Positions 55,976 through 64,000 of a DNA stretch of 64,000 bases are shown here, piece after piece. The notes beneath the pieces are model-generated. The model worked only from the letters and a program-made list of their open reading frames with translations. It made no database searches and was not told where the DNA came from. The DNA is from Paenibacillus kobensis NBRC 15729 (GTDB lineage Bacteria > Bacillota > Bacilli > Paenibacillales > Paenibacillaceae), in contig NZ_BILZ01000020.1 of NCBI RefSeq assembly GCF_004000825.1, positions 26,172 to 90,171 on the forward strand. Direction: 5' to 3'. The position numbers and the translations under genes are program-made. Position 1 is the stretch's first letter; every line of letters starts with the position of its first letter.

Positions 55976-56022
55976 AAACGCGGATCATCTGCAGCAGCAG
56001 AGGATTCGCGTTTGTTGTTTTC
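55976..56022 (+). terminator. Terminator after proS
   Basis: AAACGCGGATC pairs with GATTCGCGTTT (one G-T), with an inner CTGC-AGCA-GCAG stem, followed by GTTGTTTT. Confidence 0.8.
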
Positions 56023-56085
56023 AATTAAATATATGGAATGATTCATCAGGGCGACGTAGTGACACATAATGACTGATGATAGGTG

Positions 56086-56100
56086 AATTTTCAGAACATA
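56086..56100 (+). promoter_or_regulatory. Candidate CodY box between proS and polC
   Basis: AATTTTCAGAACATA matches AATTTTCWGAAAATT at 13 of 15 positions, better than most random AT-rich sites. No promoter or gene start is near; the next gene is polC, ~610 nt downstream. Confidence 0.35.
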
Positions 56101-56264
56101 CTTTCATTTATTCCTGCGTCCCCAAAAGGGGAGTAATCGAGTATAATTAGGTTTGATGGTCAAGTTTCGACAGGAAAGGTCGAAGTGTAGTGGGGTAATT
56201 GTAAGATAGGTACAACCGTTCGACAAAATAATTACGCGCAAGCCGAAAAAGGATTTACTAATGC

Positions 56265-56380
56265 GTAGTTCGGCGAAGCCAGCGCGTAGTTGCGTGAAGT
56301 CACGAAGTTCGGCGTAAGCCAGAACGGAGTTGCGTGAAGTGACGCGAAGTTCGGCGTAAGCCAGAACGGAGTTACGGGTC
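56265..56380 (+). repeat. 42-bp tandem direct repeat (about 2.7 copies)
   Basis: Unit 2 (56305-56346) and unit 3 (56347-56378) share AAGTTCGGCGTAAGCCAGAA then CGGAGTT exactly; unit 1 (56267-56304) is diverged (38 nt). Each unit can form TTCGGC-GTAA-GCC(A)GAA and GCGT-GAAGTG-ACGC mini-hairpins. 42 is a multiple of 3, so a spurious minus-strand ORF runs through. Confidence 0.7.
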
Positions 56381-56392
56381 GAGCGCCGAAGG

Positions 56393-56424
56393 TAGAGCGT
56401 GTCCTGAAGGGACGGAAAGCGGCT
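56393..56424 (+). repeat. 32-bp element copy 1 (TAGAGCGTGTCC...GAAAGCGGCT)
   Basis: Near-identical to 56497-56528. The interior GTCC-TGAA-GGGAC forms a small hairpin; the second copy keeps pairing (GTCCC-GACA-GGGAC) despite base changes. Confidence 0.65.
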
Positions 56425-56496
56425 TGATTCATCAGAAGGATGGTCGAGCAGCGACATAGTAGAGCTATAAATGAACATAACTAGGCATCCCAAACA

Positions 56497-56528
56497 TAGA
56501 GCGTGTCCCGACAGGGACGAAAGCGGCT
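56497..56528 (+). repeat. 32-bp element copy 2
   Basis: Second copy of the element at 56393, 104 bp away, with a compensating loop/stem change (GTCCCGACAGGGAC). Confidence 0.65.
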
Positions 56529-56671
56529 CCAAGTACCTATTCCAGCTAAGGAGCGTCCTCCGGGAGTCCAGAGGGCGGAGCTCTCTGGGGCCCTCCCTCT
56601 GGCAGAGGGAGGGTTTGGGAGGGTGTCGAAAAGATTTGTAATTTAATTAATAAAGATTATCTAATTGGGGG

Positions 56672-56692
56672 TGTTGGGGGAAGCCCCCAACA
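56672..56692 (+). promoter_or_regulatory. G-rich hairpin adjacent to polC ribosome binding site
   Basis: TGTTGGGGG (56672-56680), loop AAG, CCCCCAACA (56684-56692): a 9-bp perfect stem that ends 1-2 nt before the polC Shine-Dalgarno AGAGAGGAG. Possible translational or transcriptional control (inference). Confidence 0.5.
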
Positions 56693-56708
56693 TAGAGAGG
56701 AGAATTCC

Positions 56709-59700
56709 ATGGACACCAACAAGCGTCAGCGTTTCGAGCTGCTTATGCGTCAGGCGCAGGTGCCGGACGATCTTGTGCAATCGTATTTTCAGGACGGACA
56801 AATCGAGCGCGTCGTGGTTAGCGAAAGCAACAGGCATTGGATACTTCATATTCATAAATCGACGATAGTACCGAGTACACCGTTCTCGTTGTTTTGCCGA
56901 ACGATTGCGGAAAGACTTTCACATATTGCTGCCATTACACTGGTCATGCACTACGATGCTCATATTCCGACGGCAGAAATATCCGAGCAATATTGGCCGC
57001 TGTTCGTCGAATATGCACAACGGGAGATGGTGTCGGTCAATGGCTGGTTAGCCCGTGCAGCAATTGAGACATCTGACGATCAATTGACCATTATGATGAT
57101 GGATGCTACGGGGCTGGAGCTGGCGAAGAAGAAGGGAATCGATGAGGCGGTAGCCCGATTTTACGACGAGCGGTTTGCCCGGGCGGTCCGCGTTCGCTTA
57201 AGCGCCAGCAAAGGGCAGGAAAGCCGGCAAGAGGCATACGAGCAATGGACGAAGAAGGTTGAGCGGGAGGAGCGCGAAGCAATCCAGCAAATTATGGAAA
57301 GCTCGGTGCCGGAAACGTTCGATGATGCAGCGGATGAGGGCGAGGTGCCGCTCGCGGTCGGTTACGATATTCGCGATGAAGCGGTGCCGATCATGAACAT
57401 TCGCGAAGAAGAGAAGAAGATTGCGGTTCAGGGCACCGTATTCGGACTCGAACAGAAGGAGCTGCGCAACGGCAGTACGCTGTTCACGTTCAACGTAACC
57501 GACTTCTCTGACTCGATCGCGATGAAGATGTTCGCCAAGACGAAGGAAGACGTGAAGATTCTTAGTCAGCTCGCGAACGGCAAATGGATCAAAGCACGCG
57601 GCAGAGTCGAGTACGACAGGTTCATGATGGAGCCTGAGCTCGTCATGATGCCGAACGATCTGCATGAGGTGAAAGCGCCGGCGGACCGCAAGGACGAAGC
57701 AGCCGAGAAGCGGGTCGAGTTCCACCTTCATACGTCGATGAGTACGATGGATGCGGTTGTGTCGATCAGCGACTATGTGAAAACAGCAGCGAAGTGGGGC
57801 CACAAAGCAATCGCGGTAACGGATCACAGCAACGTGCACTGCTTCCCCGAGGCAGCGAAGGCGGCCAAGAAACACGATATGAAAGTGATGTTCGGAGTCG
57901 AAGCGAACGTCGTTAATGACGCTGTGCCGATGGTTCTCCATCCACGAGAAGAACTGCTCAGCGATGCCGAATACATCGTATTCGATATCGAGACTACCGG
58001 TTTGTCCATTATCAATTGTAAAATAATCGAACTTGCCGGAGTCAAAATGCGCGGTGGCCAAGAGATCGACCGTTTCTCGACTTTTATTAACCCGCATGAG
58101 AAGATCCCTTACCACATCCAACAGTTGACGAACATTAACGATGAGATGGTGGCGGACGCTCCTGAGCTTGAGCCGAAGCTGCGCGAGTTTATCGATTTTA
58201 TTGGCGATTCAGTCCTTGTCGCGCATAACGCGAGGTTCGATATCGGCTTTATCCAAGCGAACTGTAAAGCGATCGGATTGCCGGAAGTCAAAAATCCCGT
58301 TCTGGATACGCTTGAACTTGCCCGTTTCCTGTATCCTTCGATGAAGAACCATCGTCTGAACACGCTCGCTGACAAATATAAGATCAGTCTGGAGAATCAT
58401 CACCGCGCAATCGACGACTCGATCGCACTCGGCGGTGTCCTGTTCGGTCTGATCAAAGAGTGCAACGAACGCAACATTACCGGCCTTCATCAATTGAACG
58501 ATTATGTCGGCATGGATTTATCCAACAGCCGTCCGTTCCACTGCGGCGTTTATGCTCTTAATGCCGTGGGCAAGAAGAACTTGTTCAAGCTGATCTCGCT
58601 GTCGCATACGAAATATTTTAAGAAAGTAGCCTGCATGCCGAAGAGCAAACTGACGGAAATGCGGGAAGGGCTGCTTATTATCTCGGGATGCGAGAAAGGC
58701 GAGTTTTTCGAAACGGTATTGAACAAGACGGAAGAAGAGGCGGAGGACGTTGCGCAGTTCTATGATGTGCTCGAAATTCAGCCGATCGACTTCTACATGC
58801 ATTTGGTGGAGAAAGGTCTCGTTGGCAGCCGCGCAGAAATCGAAGAGGCTCACCGCCGCATTATCCGAATTGGAGCAAAGTTGAACAAACCGGTAATCGC
58901 GACGGGCAACGTCCATTATATGAATCCTCGGGACAAGGTGTTCCGGGATATTACCATTCAAGGCATTACCGGCTTCAGCCCGCTCAAAGGCATGCGTAAG
59001 CCTGACGCTCATTTCCGCACGACGGACGAGATGCTGCGTGAATTTGCTTTCCTGGGAGAAGAGAAAGCGTACGAGGTCGTTATTCGCAACACGAACGAGC
59101 TGGCGGACCGTTTCGAGAAGTACGATATGTTCCCGAAACAGCTATTCACACCGATCATCGAAGGTGCAGAAGAGGAAATCCGTTCAACCTGCTACAACAC
59201 AGCGAAGTCGTTGTATGGCGAAGATTTGCCGGAAGTTATTATCGCACGGTTGGAGAAGGAGCTTGTGCCGATTATTAACTATGGTTTCTCGGCCAACTAC
59301 TTGATTTCCGCCCGTCTTGTGAAGAAGTCGAACGATGATGGCTATCTCGTTGGATCCCGGGGATCGGTCGGTTCGTCCATCGTTGCGACGTTCCTCGGCA
59401 TTTCCGAGGTTAATCCGCTGCCGCCTCACTATCTGTGCCCGTCGCCGGAATGCAAACATAACGAATGGTTCCTAGACGGAAGCATTCGAAGCGGATTCGA
59501 CCTTCCGAACAAAGCATGTCCGAATTGCGGAACGAACATGAAGGGCGAAGGACAGGACATCCCGTTCGAGACGTTCCTCGGCTTCAAGGGCGACAAGGTA
59601 CCCGATATCGACTTGAACTTCTCGGGCAATTATCAGCCGGTAGCGCACAACTATACGAAGGTTATGTTCGGCGAGAAGTGCGTATTCCGTGCCGGCACGA

Positions 59701-61025
59701 TCGGAACGGTCGCTGAGAAGACGGCTTACGGATTCGCGAAAAAATATGAAGAAGAGCAGGGCAAAAAGTGGCGGGGAGCCGAGCTCAACCGCCTAGCCTC
59801 CGGCTGTACCGGGGTAAAGCGAAGTACCGGCCAGCATCCCGGCGGCATCGTCGTTGTTCCGGATTATATCGAGGTAGAGGATGTAACGCCGGTGCAATAT
59901 CCTGCAGATGACGTGAATGCCGAATGGAAGACGACGCATTTTGACTACCATGCCTTCGAAGACAACTTGCTCAAGCTCGATATTCTCGGACACGACGATC
60001 CGACGATGATGCGGATGCTGCAGGACTTGACGGGCGTCGATCCGACTTCGATTCCAATGAACGATCCGAAAGTGATGAGCATGTTCAGCTCGACCGATGC
60101 ACTCGGAGTAATGCCGCAGCAGATTCGCTCGGCTGTCGCAACCTTCGGTGTGCCGGAGATGGGGACGAAATTCGTTCGTCAGATGCTTGAGGAGACGAAG
60201 CCGTCCACCTTCGCCGACTTGCTCCAAATATCGGGACTGTCGCACGGAACTGGCGTATGGCTCGGAAATGCGCAGGAACTAATCAAGAATAATACGTGTA
60301 CGATCAAGACGGTAATCGGCTGCCGTGACGAGATCATGTTGTTTCTTATATATAAGGCGGGCATGGATGCGGCGCTCGCGTTCAAGATTACGGAGAGCGT
60401 GCGTAAGGGCAGAGGATTGACGCCGGAATGGATCGAAGAGATGAAACGGTGCAAAGTACCGCAATGGTACATTGACTCGTGCCTCAAGATCGAGTACATG
60501 TTCCCGAAGGCGCATGCCGCCGCATACGTTATCTCGGCTGTACGCACTGCCTTCTTCAAGCTGTATTATCCGATCGAGTTCTACGCTACTTATTTCACCG
60601 TCCGTGCGGAGGACTTCGATCTGGACTTGCTTTGCCAGGGCTACGACGCGATTCTGCGCAAGCTTGTCGAGATCGAGGAGAAAGGTTTCAATGCGACCCC
60701 GAAGGAGAAGAACAGCATCTCGCTGCTGGAGATGTCGCTTGAGATGACGGCGCGCGGATTTACTTTTAAGCCAATTGACTTGTACCGTTCCGACGCGACG
60801 AATTTCATCGTAGACGGTACGTCGCTTATTCCTCCGTTTGCTGCAATTGCAGGCATCGGCGAGAACGCAGCGAAGAACATTGCTGCTTCCCGTGATGACG
60901 GCGAGTATCTGTCGGTTGAAGACTTTCAGATGAAATCGAAGGCAACCAAGACAATAATCGAGGTGCTGGGAGGCATGGGATGCTTCCGCGGACTGCCGGA
61001 GACGAACCAGCTGTCGTTGTTCTAA
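56709..61025 (+). CDS. polC: DNA polymerase III PolC, alpha subunit with proofreading
   Basis: Replicative polymerase of low/moderate-GC Gram-positives (1438 aa). OB-fold region about 230-330; PHP domain (VEFHLHTSMSTMDAVVSISD, about 337; split by the exonuclease); DnaQ-type exonuclease inserted at about 420-585 (YIVFDIETTGLSIINCKIIE); a zinc ribbon (CPSPECKH...CPNCG); polymerase palm with PDIDLNFSG (about 966) and C-terminal QHPGG and fingers blocks. AGAGAGGAG precedes the ATG. It lies between proS and rimP, as in B. subtilis. Confidence 0.98.
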   Translation: MDTNKRQRFELLMRQAQVPDDLVQSYFQDGQIERVVVSESNRHWILHIHKSTIVPSTPFSLFCRTIAERLSHIAAITLVMHYDAHIPTAEISEQYWPLFVEYAQREMVSVNGWLARAAIETSDDQLTIMMMDATGLELAKKKGIDEAVARFYDERFARAVRVRLSASKGQESRQEAYEQWTKKVEREEREAIQQIMESSVPETFDDAADEGEVPLAVGYDIRDEAVPIMNIREEEKKIAVQGTVFGLEQKELRNGSTLFTFNVTDFSDSIAMKMFAKTKEDVKILSQLANGKWIKARGRVEYDRFMMEPELVMMPNDLHEVKAPADRKDEAAEKRVEFHLHTSMSTMDAVVSISDYVKTAAKWGHKAIAVTDHSNVHCFPEAAKAAKKHDMKVMFGVEANVVNDAVPMVLHPREELLSDAEYIVFDIETTGLSIINCKIIELAGVKMRGGQEIDRFSTFINPHEKIPYHIQQLTNINDEMVADAPELEPKLREFIDFIGDSVLVAHNARFDIGFIQANCKAIGLPEVKNPVLDTLELARFLYPSMKNHRLNTLADKYKISLENHHRAIDDSIALGGVLFGLIKECNERNITGLHQLNDYVGMDLSNSRPFHCGVYALNAVGKKNLFKLISLSHTKYFKKVACMPKSKLTEMREGLLIISGCEKGEFFETVLNKTEEEAEDVAQFYDVLEIQPIDFYMHLVEKGLVGSRAEIEEAHRRIIRIGAKLNKPVIATGNVHYMNPRDKVFRDITIQGITGFSPLKGMRKPDAHFRTTDEMLREFAFLGEEKAYEVVIRNTNELADRFEKYDMFPKQLFTPIIEGAEEEIRSTCYNTAKSLYGEDLPEVIIARLEKELVPIINYGFSANYLISARLVKKSNDDGYLVGSRGSVGSSIVATFLGISEVNPLPPHYLCPSPECKHNEWFLDGSIRSGFDLPNKACPNCGTNMKGEGQDIPFETFLGFKGDKVPDIDLNFSGNYQPVAHNYTKVMFGEKCVFRAGTIGTVAEKTAYGFAKKYEEEQGKKWRGAELNRLASGCTGVKRSTGQHPGGIVVVPDYIEVEDVTPVQYPADDVNAEWKTTHFDYHAFEDNLLKLDILGHDDPTMMRMLQDLTGVDPTSIPMNDPKVMSMFSSTDALGVMPQQIRSAVATFGVPEMGTKFVRQMLEETKPSTFADLLQISGLSHGTGVWLGNAQELIKNNTCTIKTVIGCRDEIMLFLIYKAGMDAALAFKITESVRKGRGLTPEWIEEMKRCKVPQWYIDSCLKIEYMFPKAHAAAYVISAVRTAFFKLYYPIEFYATYFTVRAEDFDLDLLCQGYDAILRKLVEIEEKGFNATPKEKNSISLLEMSLEMTARGFTFKPIDLYRSDATNFIVDGTSLIPPFAAIAGIGENAAKNIAASRDDGEYLSVEDFQMKSKATKTIIEVLGGMGCFRGLPETNQLSLF

Positions 61026-61059
61026 GCTAGCAGCGGCGCCGCTTTTCGCAAGATGGCGG

Positions 61060-61089
61060 TTGTCACCTGACATATGGTTATGTTATAAT
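61060..61089 (+). promoter_or_regulatory. Sigma-A promoter of the rimP-nusA-infB operon
   Basis: TTGTCA (61060-61065), 18 nt, TATAAT (61084-61089), with TG at 61081-61082 giving an extended -10. It is 35 nt after the polC stop and ~110 nt before rimP. Confidence 0.7.
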
Positions 61090-61123
61090 TTTTCTGGTAA
61101 AGATGTGGATAGGCTGACTAACG

Positions 61124-61145
61124 AAGAGTGGGGAAACCCACTCTT
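61124..61145 (+). promoter_or_regulatory. GNRA-loop hairpin in the rimP leader
   Basis: AAGAGTGGG-GAAA-CCCACTCTT: a perfect 9-bp stem with a GAAA tetraloop in the 5' leader of rimP-nusA. The T-poor tail (TACGTTTTG) makes strong termination unlikely; attenuation or protein binding is possible. Confidence 0.6.
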
Positions 61146-61197
61146 TACGTTTTGTCTCGCCATTTTTCCATTGTAACATTCGGGAGGTCCATTACAT

Positions 61198-61659
61198 TTG
61201 AGCAATTCAAAAATCAAAGACATCGTTGAAGAAATGGTGAAGCCTTTCATCGACGAGAATGGATTCGAGCTTGTCGACGTGGAATACGTGAAGGAAGGCA
61301 GCAACTGGTTTCTGCGCGTATTCGTCGATAAAGAGGGCGGCATTGACATTGATGAGTGCGGCCGTGTCAGCGAATATTTAAGCGAGCGACTCGATGAGAA
61401 TGATCCGATATCGGATGCTTATTTTCTTGAAGTCTCTTCGCCTGGTGCGGAACGTCCGCTTAAGAAGCCGGAAGATGTACGCAAGGCAGTCGGTAAACAT
61501 GTCTATGTGACGACCTATGAGCCGATTCACGGAAGGAAAGAATTCGAAGGTTTGCTGCAGTCGTTCGACGGCGAACTGGTTTCGATACGCGAAGGCCAGA
61601 AGAACTTCGAAATTCCTTATGCCAAGCTTGCTTCGGCTAGGCTCGCAATCGTATTCTAG
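61198..61659 (+). CDS. rimP: Ribosome maturation factor RimP
   Basis: Needed for 30S assembly (153 aa). Blocks: [40 protein letters not shown] and [23 protein letters not shown] start with CGGGAGG. It is the first gene of the nusA operon. Confidence 0.97.
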   Translation: MSNSKIKDIVEEMVKPFIDENGFELVDVEYVKEGSNWFLRVFVDKEGGIDIDECGRVSEYLSERLDENDPISDAYFLEVSSPGAERPLKKPEDVRKAVGKHVYVTTYEPIHGRKEFEGLLQSFDGELVSIREGQKNFEIPYAKLASARLAIVF

Positions 61660-61696
61660 CACGTTTGTTATCGTATGAAAGGGGGAGCTCACTCCA

Positions 61697-62797
61697 ATGA
61701 GCATGGAGTTTATTGAAGCTTTGGGCGAAATTGAGCGCGAGAAAGGGATTAGTAAAGATATCCTGATCGATGCGATTGAAGCAGCGCTCATTTCCAGCTA
61801 TAAGCGCAATTTCAACACGGCGCAGAACGTGCGCGTCGACGTGAATCGTTTTACGGGCGTAATCAAAGTGTATGCGCGTAAAACGGTTGTCGACGAGGTG
61901 CTCGATTCGCGCATGGAAATTTCGCTCGAAGCGGCACGCGAAATTAACCCGCATTACCAGCTTAACGATATCGCGGATATCGAGGTTACACCGCGCGATT
62001 TCGGCCGCATTGCGGCGCAGACGGCCAAGCAGGTCGTAACGCAGCGGATACGCGAAGCAGAGCGTGGACTTATTTATAACGCGTTCATCGACAAAGAAGA
62101 AGATATCGTGAACGGGATCGTACAGCGTCAAGATACACGCAATTTGTTCGTAGATCTCGGCAAGGTCGAAGCGGTGCTGCCGCTGACCGAACTGATGCCG
62201 ACGGACAAATTCAAGCATGGCGATCGTGTGAAATCGTATATTACGAAAGTCGAGAACACGACGAAAGGCCCGCAAATTATTATGTCCCGGACACATCCTG
62301 GACTGCTTAAGCGGCTGTTCGAACTGGAAGTGCCAGAAATTTATGACGGCGTTGTCGAAATTCGTTCTGTTGCCCGCGAAGCGGGTTTCCGTTCGAAAAT
62401 CGCAGTTCATTCCCGCAATAACGAAGTCGATCCGGTCGGTTCGTGCGTAGGTCCAAAGGGCATGCGCGTACAGACGATCGTCAACGAGCTGAAAGGCGAG
62501 AAAATCGATATCGTCCGCTGGTCGGAAAATATTGACGAATATGTTGCGAACGCGCTCAGCCCTTCGAAAGTGCTGGAAGTCATGGTGTTCGAGCAAGAGA
62601 AAATGGCTCGCGTCATCGTACCTGACTATCAGCTGTCGCTCGCAATCGGCATCAAAGGCCAGAATGCGCGTCTAGCGGCTAAGCTGACGGGATGGAAGAT
62701 CGATATTAAGAGTGAGACACAGGCGGAACAAGAATTCGGTCGTCCGAAATCGCCGGAAGGCGATACGATGCATCAGGATTCTGTTTCCATCGATTAA
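61697..62797 (+). CDS. nusA: Transcription termination/antitermination factor NusA
   Basis: Controls RNA polymerase pausing and termination (366 aa). N-terminal RNAP-binding domain (MEFIEALGEIEREKGISKDI), S1 domain (NGIVQRQDTRNLFVDLGKVE), and KH1/KH2 (CVGPKGMRVQTIVNELKGEK; LAIGIKGQNARLAAKLTGWK). No C-terminal acidic repeats, as usual for Bacillota. AAAGGGGGAG precedes the ATG. Confidence 0.98.
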   Translation: MSMEFIEALGEIEREKGISKDILIDAIEAALISSYKRNFNTAQNVRVDVNRFTGVIKVYARKTVVDEVLDSRMEISLEAAREINPHYQLNDIADIEVTPRDFGRIAAQTAKQVVTQRIREAERGLIYNAFIDKEEDIVNGIVQRQDTRNLFVDLGKVEAVLPLTELMPTDKFKHGDRVKSYITKVENTTKGPQIIMSRTHPGLLKRLFELEVPEIYDGVVEIRSVAREAGFRSKIAVHSRNNEVDPVGSCVGPKGMRVQTIVNELKGEKIDIVRWSENIDEYVANALSPSKVLEVMVFEQEKMARVIVPDYQLSLAIGIKGQNARLAAKLTGWKIDIKSETQAEQEFGRPKSPEGDTMHQDSVSID

Positions 62798-62841
62798 TCG
62801 CTCGATGTGATAAATCTGCTTCGGAGAGGGGAGGTTGCACG

Positions 62842-63153
62842 TTGAAACCGAGAAAAGTGCCGCTGCGCAAATGCATCGCTTGCCAAGAGATGAAGCCGAA
62901 GAAAGAGCTGATTCGGGTCGTACGGACGCCGGAAGGCAGCGTATTGATCGATCTAACGGGTAAAAAAGCAGGCAGAGGCGCCTACTTGTGCGGACAAGTC
63001 AATTGTTTCCGGCTTTCGAAAAAAACGAGAGCGTTCGATCGGGCGTTGAAAGCGCAGGTAGAACCGGCAATCTACGACCAACTGGAGCAGGATTTTATCG
63101 CGGTAGAGCCTGAGTTCATCGCCGGCAAAGAGCGTGCGGAAGACGATGAGTAA
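62842..63153 (+). CDS. rnpM: RnpM (YlxR) RNA-binding protein
   Basis: Small basic protein (103 aa) of the YlxR family, recently described as a modulator of RNase P. Signature RKVPLRKCIACQEMKPKKEL followed by IRVV, then GRGAYLC. TTG start with GAGAGGGGAGG. It lies between nusA and ylxQ in the usual order; the stop overlaps the next gene. Confidence 0.95.
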   Translation: MKPRKVPLRKCIACQEMKPKKELIRVVRTPEGSVLIDLTGKKAGRGAYLCGQVNCFRLSKKTRAFDRALKAQVEPAIYDQLEQDFIAVEPEFIAGKERAEDDE

Positions 63154-63469
63154 GGCGCTTTCGCAGCTCGGAATGGCGATGAGAGCGGGTAAGCTCGTTA
63201 CCGGCGACGAAACGGTATTGAAGTCGATAAGGCAAGGCAAAGCACATCTAGTCATCGTTGCGGGGGATGCTTCGGACAATACGAGAAAAAAGTTCCGCGA
63301 TAAGTGCGGCTTTTATAACGTAAAGCTTGTCGAAGCATTCGATCGAGTGGAGCTGGGCAAGGCGATAGGCAAGGAGGCCCGCGTGTTGATTGCAGTAGTC
63401 GACGCGGGATTCGCCCGAATGATTGCATCTCAGTTAAGCTCATATTCGGAGGTGGAGAATATTGACTAA
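63146..63469 (+). CDS. rplGA: Ribosomal L7Ae-family protein YlxQ
   Basis: K-turn-binding L7Ae/L30e-fold protein (107 aa). Family core LSQLGMAMRAGKLVTGDETV followed by LKSIRQGKAHLVIVAGDASD. A GTG at 63134 is in frame, but ATG 63146 gives the usual MSKALS start. It overlaps rnpM and infB by 8 nt each. Confidence 0.93.
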   Translation: MSKALSQLGMAMRAGKLVTGDETVLKSIRQGKAHLVIVAGDASDNTRKKFRDKCGFYNVKLVEAFDRVELGKAIGKEARVLIAVVDAGFARMIASQLSSYSEVENID

Positions 63470-64000
63470 ACAACCGGACAGCAAAGATAACAATAAAGAT
63501 AAGCTTCGCGTATACGAATATGCCAAATCGCTCAACATGAGCAGTAAAGAAATCATCACGATCTTGAAAAGGCTTAATTTGCCTGTCAATAATCATATGA
63601 GCGTTATGGAGAACAATATGGTCTCCAAGGTCGAAGGTTTTTTTAGCGACATTAAGCAGAGCGCAGCAGTCAAACGCGCTTCCGAGACGGCATCCGTCTC
63701 AGCGGCAGCGACGCAGCGCCCGCAAGATAACCGTAAGCCGGCTGTTTCAGCCGAGAAACCGGCAGCGCAGCAGCCATCCGATTCAAACAAAAATCATTTA
63801 CAGGATAGACAGGGGACAATGAATTCTATTAAAACGACAATGAACACCTCCAACCAACAACAAGGCGAACAGCAGGAGCAGCGCAGCGAACAACAAGAAC
63901 AACGCAGCGCGCAGCAAGCTCCGCGTCAATCTAATCAAGGCGGCCAAGGCGGCGGCGGATACCGCGGCCAAGGCGGCGGACAGGGCGGTCAAGGCGGCGG
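63462..64000 (+). CDS. infB: Translation initiation factor IF-2 (3' end outside window)
   Basis: Only the N-terminal ~179 residues are visible. The N-terminal IF2_N helix domain (LRVYEYAKSLNMSSKEIITI) is followed by an Ala/Gln/Arg-rich and then Gly/Gln-rich low-complexity linker typical of IF-2. TTG start with CGGAGGTGGAG. It overlaps rplGA by 8 nt; the frame is open to the window end. Confidence 0.95.
   Translation, partial: MTKQPDSKDNNKDKLRVYEYAKSLNMSSKEIITILKRLNLPVNNHMSVMENNMVSKVEGFFSDIKQSAAVKRASETASVSAAATQRPQDNRKPAVSAEKPAAQQPSDSNKNHLQDRQGTMNSIKTTMNTSNQQQGEQQEQRSEQQEQRSAQQAPRQSNQGGQGGGGYRGQGGGQGGQGG

Larger units (their letters stand above)
56023..56708. other. Non-coding repeat/hairpin region upstream of polC
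   Basis: About 690 bp with no credible gene. It contains a CodY-box match (56086-56100), a 42-bp tandem repeat (56265-56380), two copies of a 32-bp element (56393-56424 and 56497-56528), a CCAGAG/CTCTGG hairpin (56568-56588), a perfect 10-bp stem CCCTCCCTCT/AGAGGGAGGG (56591-56613), and a G5/C5 hairpin next to the polC ribosome binding site. The polC promoter must lie inside but is not identified. Confidence 0.7.

Noticed and set aside
56265..56380. CRISPR array
   Set aside because: Repeats are directly adjacent without unique spacers, only about 2.7 copies, and no cas genes are in the window.
56104..56532. 142-codon minus-strand ORF with RNSVLAYAELR repeats
   Set aside because: The protein repeats only mirror the 42-bp DNA tandem repeat (a multiple of 3). 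No ribosome binding site was seen.

Overview
The window is a chromosomal segment of a Gram-positive Bacillota, most likely a member of the Paenibacillaceae (Paenibacillus/Cohnella-like). This rests on three things seen here. Gene order follows the Bacillus subtilis rnhB-ylqGH-sucCD-dprA-topA-trmFO-hslVU-codY-fla/che-rpsB-tsf-pyrH-frr-uppS-cdsA-dxr-rseP-proS-polC-rimP-nusA-infB block almost exactly. Base composition is moderate. The translation starts are Gram-positive in style, with strong AGGAGG-type ribosome binding sites and frequent GTG/TTG starts. Genus assignment is inference; no search was run.

Layout. 1-9.1 kb: rnhB; a FliK-like/FlhB-C-terminus-like pair (ylqG-ylqH); a YraN-family gene; a comM/yifB-type AAA gene on the minus strand (the only minus-strand gene); sucC-sucD; dprA. 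9.2-15.6 kb: topA, trmFO, hslV-hslU and codY; the xerC-type gene (codV) that lies between trmFO and hslV in B. subtilis is absent. 15.8-47.2 kb: one dense fla/che supergene cluster running flgB-flgC-fliE-F-G-H-I-J-ylxF-fliK-flgD-(TIGR02530-type)-flgG/E-swrD-fliL-M-Y-cheY-fliO-P-Q-R-flhB-A-F-G-cheB-A-W-C-D-(unknown membrane gene)-sigD, then a tail of a DUF342/FapA-like gene, an unknown basic small protein, a SwrB/YlxL-like membrane coiled-coil protein and a membrane protein with a YceG/MltG-like LysM domain. A terminator closes it. 47.3-56 kb: rpsB-tsf, pyrH-frr, uppS-cdsA-dxr, rseP-proS. 56-61 kb: a 740-bp non-coding region full of short tandem repeats and hairpins, then polC. 61-64 kb: rimP-nusA-rnpM(ylxR)-rplGA(ylxQ)-infB, with infB cut by the window edge. 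rnhB may be cut at the left edge.

How it works together. The central 31 kb encodes nearly the whole flagellar basal body, its type III export gate and ATPase, hook assembly, the switch complex, chemotaxis phosphorelay and adaptation proteins, and the motility sigma factor. The flanks are informational and central-metabolism genes. codY sits directly upstream of flgB, and I find a candidate CodY box in the gap, which would fit CodY control of motility.

Most interesting leads. I found no obviously new defence or mobile system. The leads are: (a) a soluble FliK-like/FlhB-CC-like pair with a sigma-D-like -10 element; (b) a good sigma-D promoter match in front of rseP; (c) hairpins that bury the Shine-Dalgarno sequences of both DNA-uptake-related genes (comM/yifB and dprA); (d) uncharacterised genes flanking sigD; (e) an archaeal/eukaryal-type prolyl-tRNA synthetase at the canonical proS locus; (f) the repeat/hairpin region upstream of polC, which also carries a 13/15 CodY-box match.
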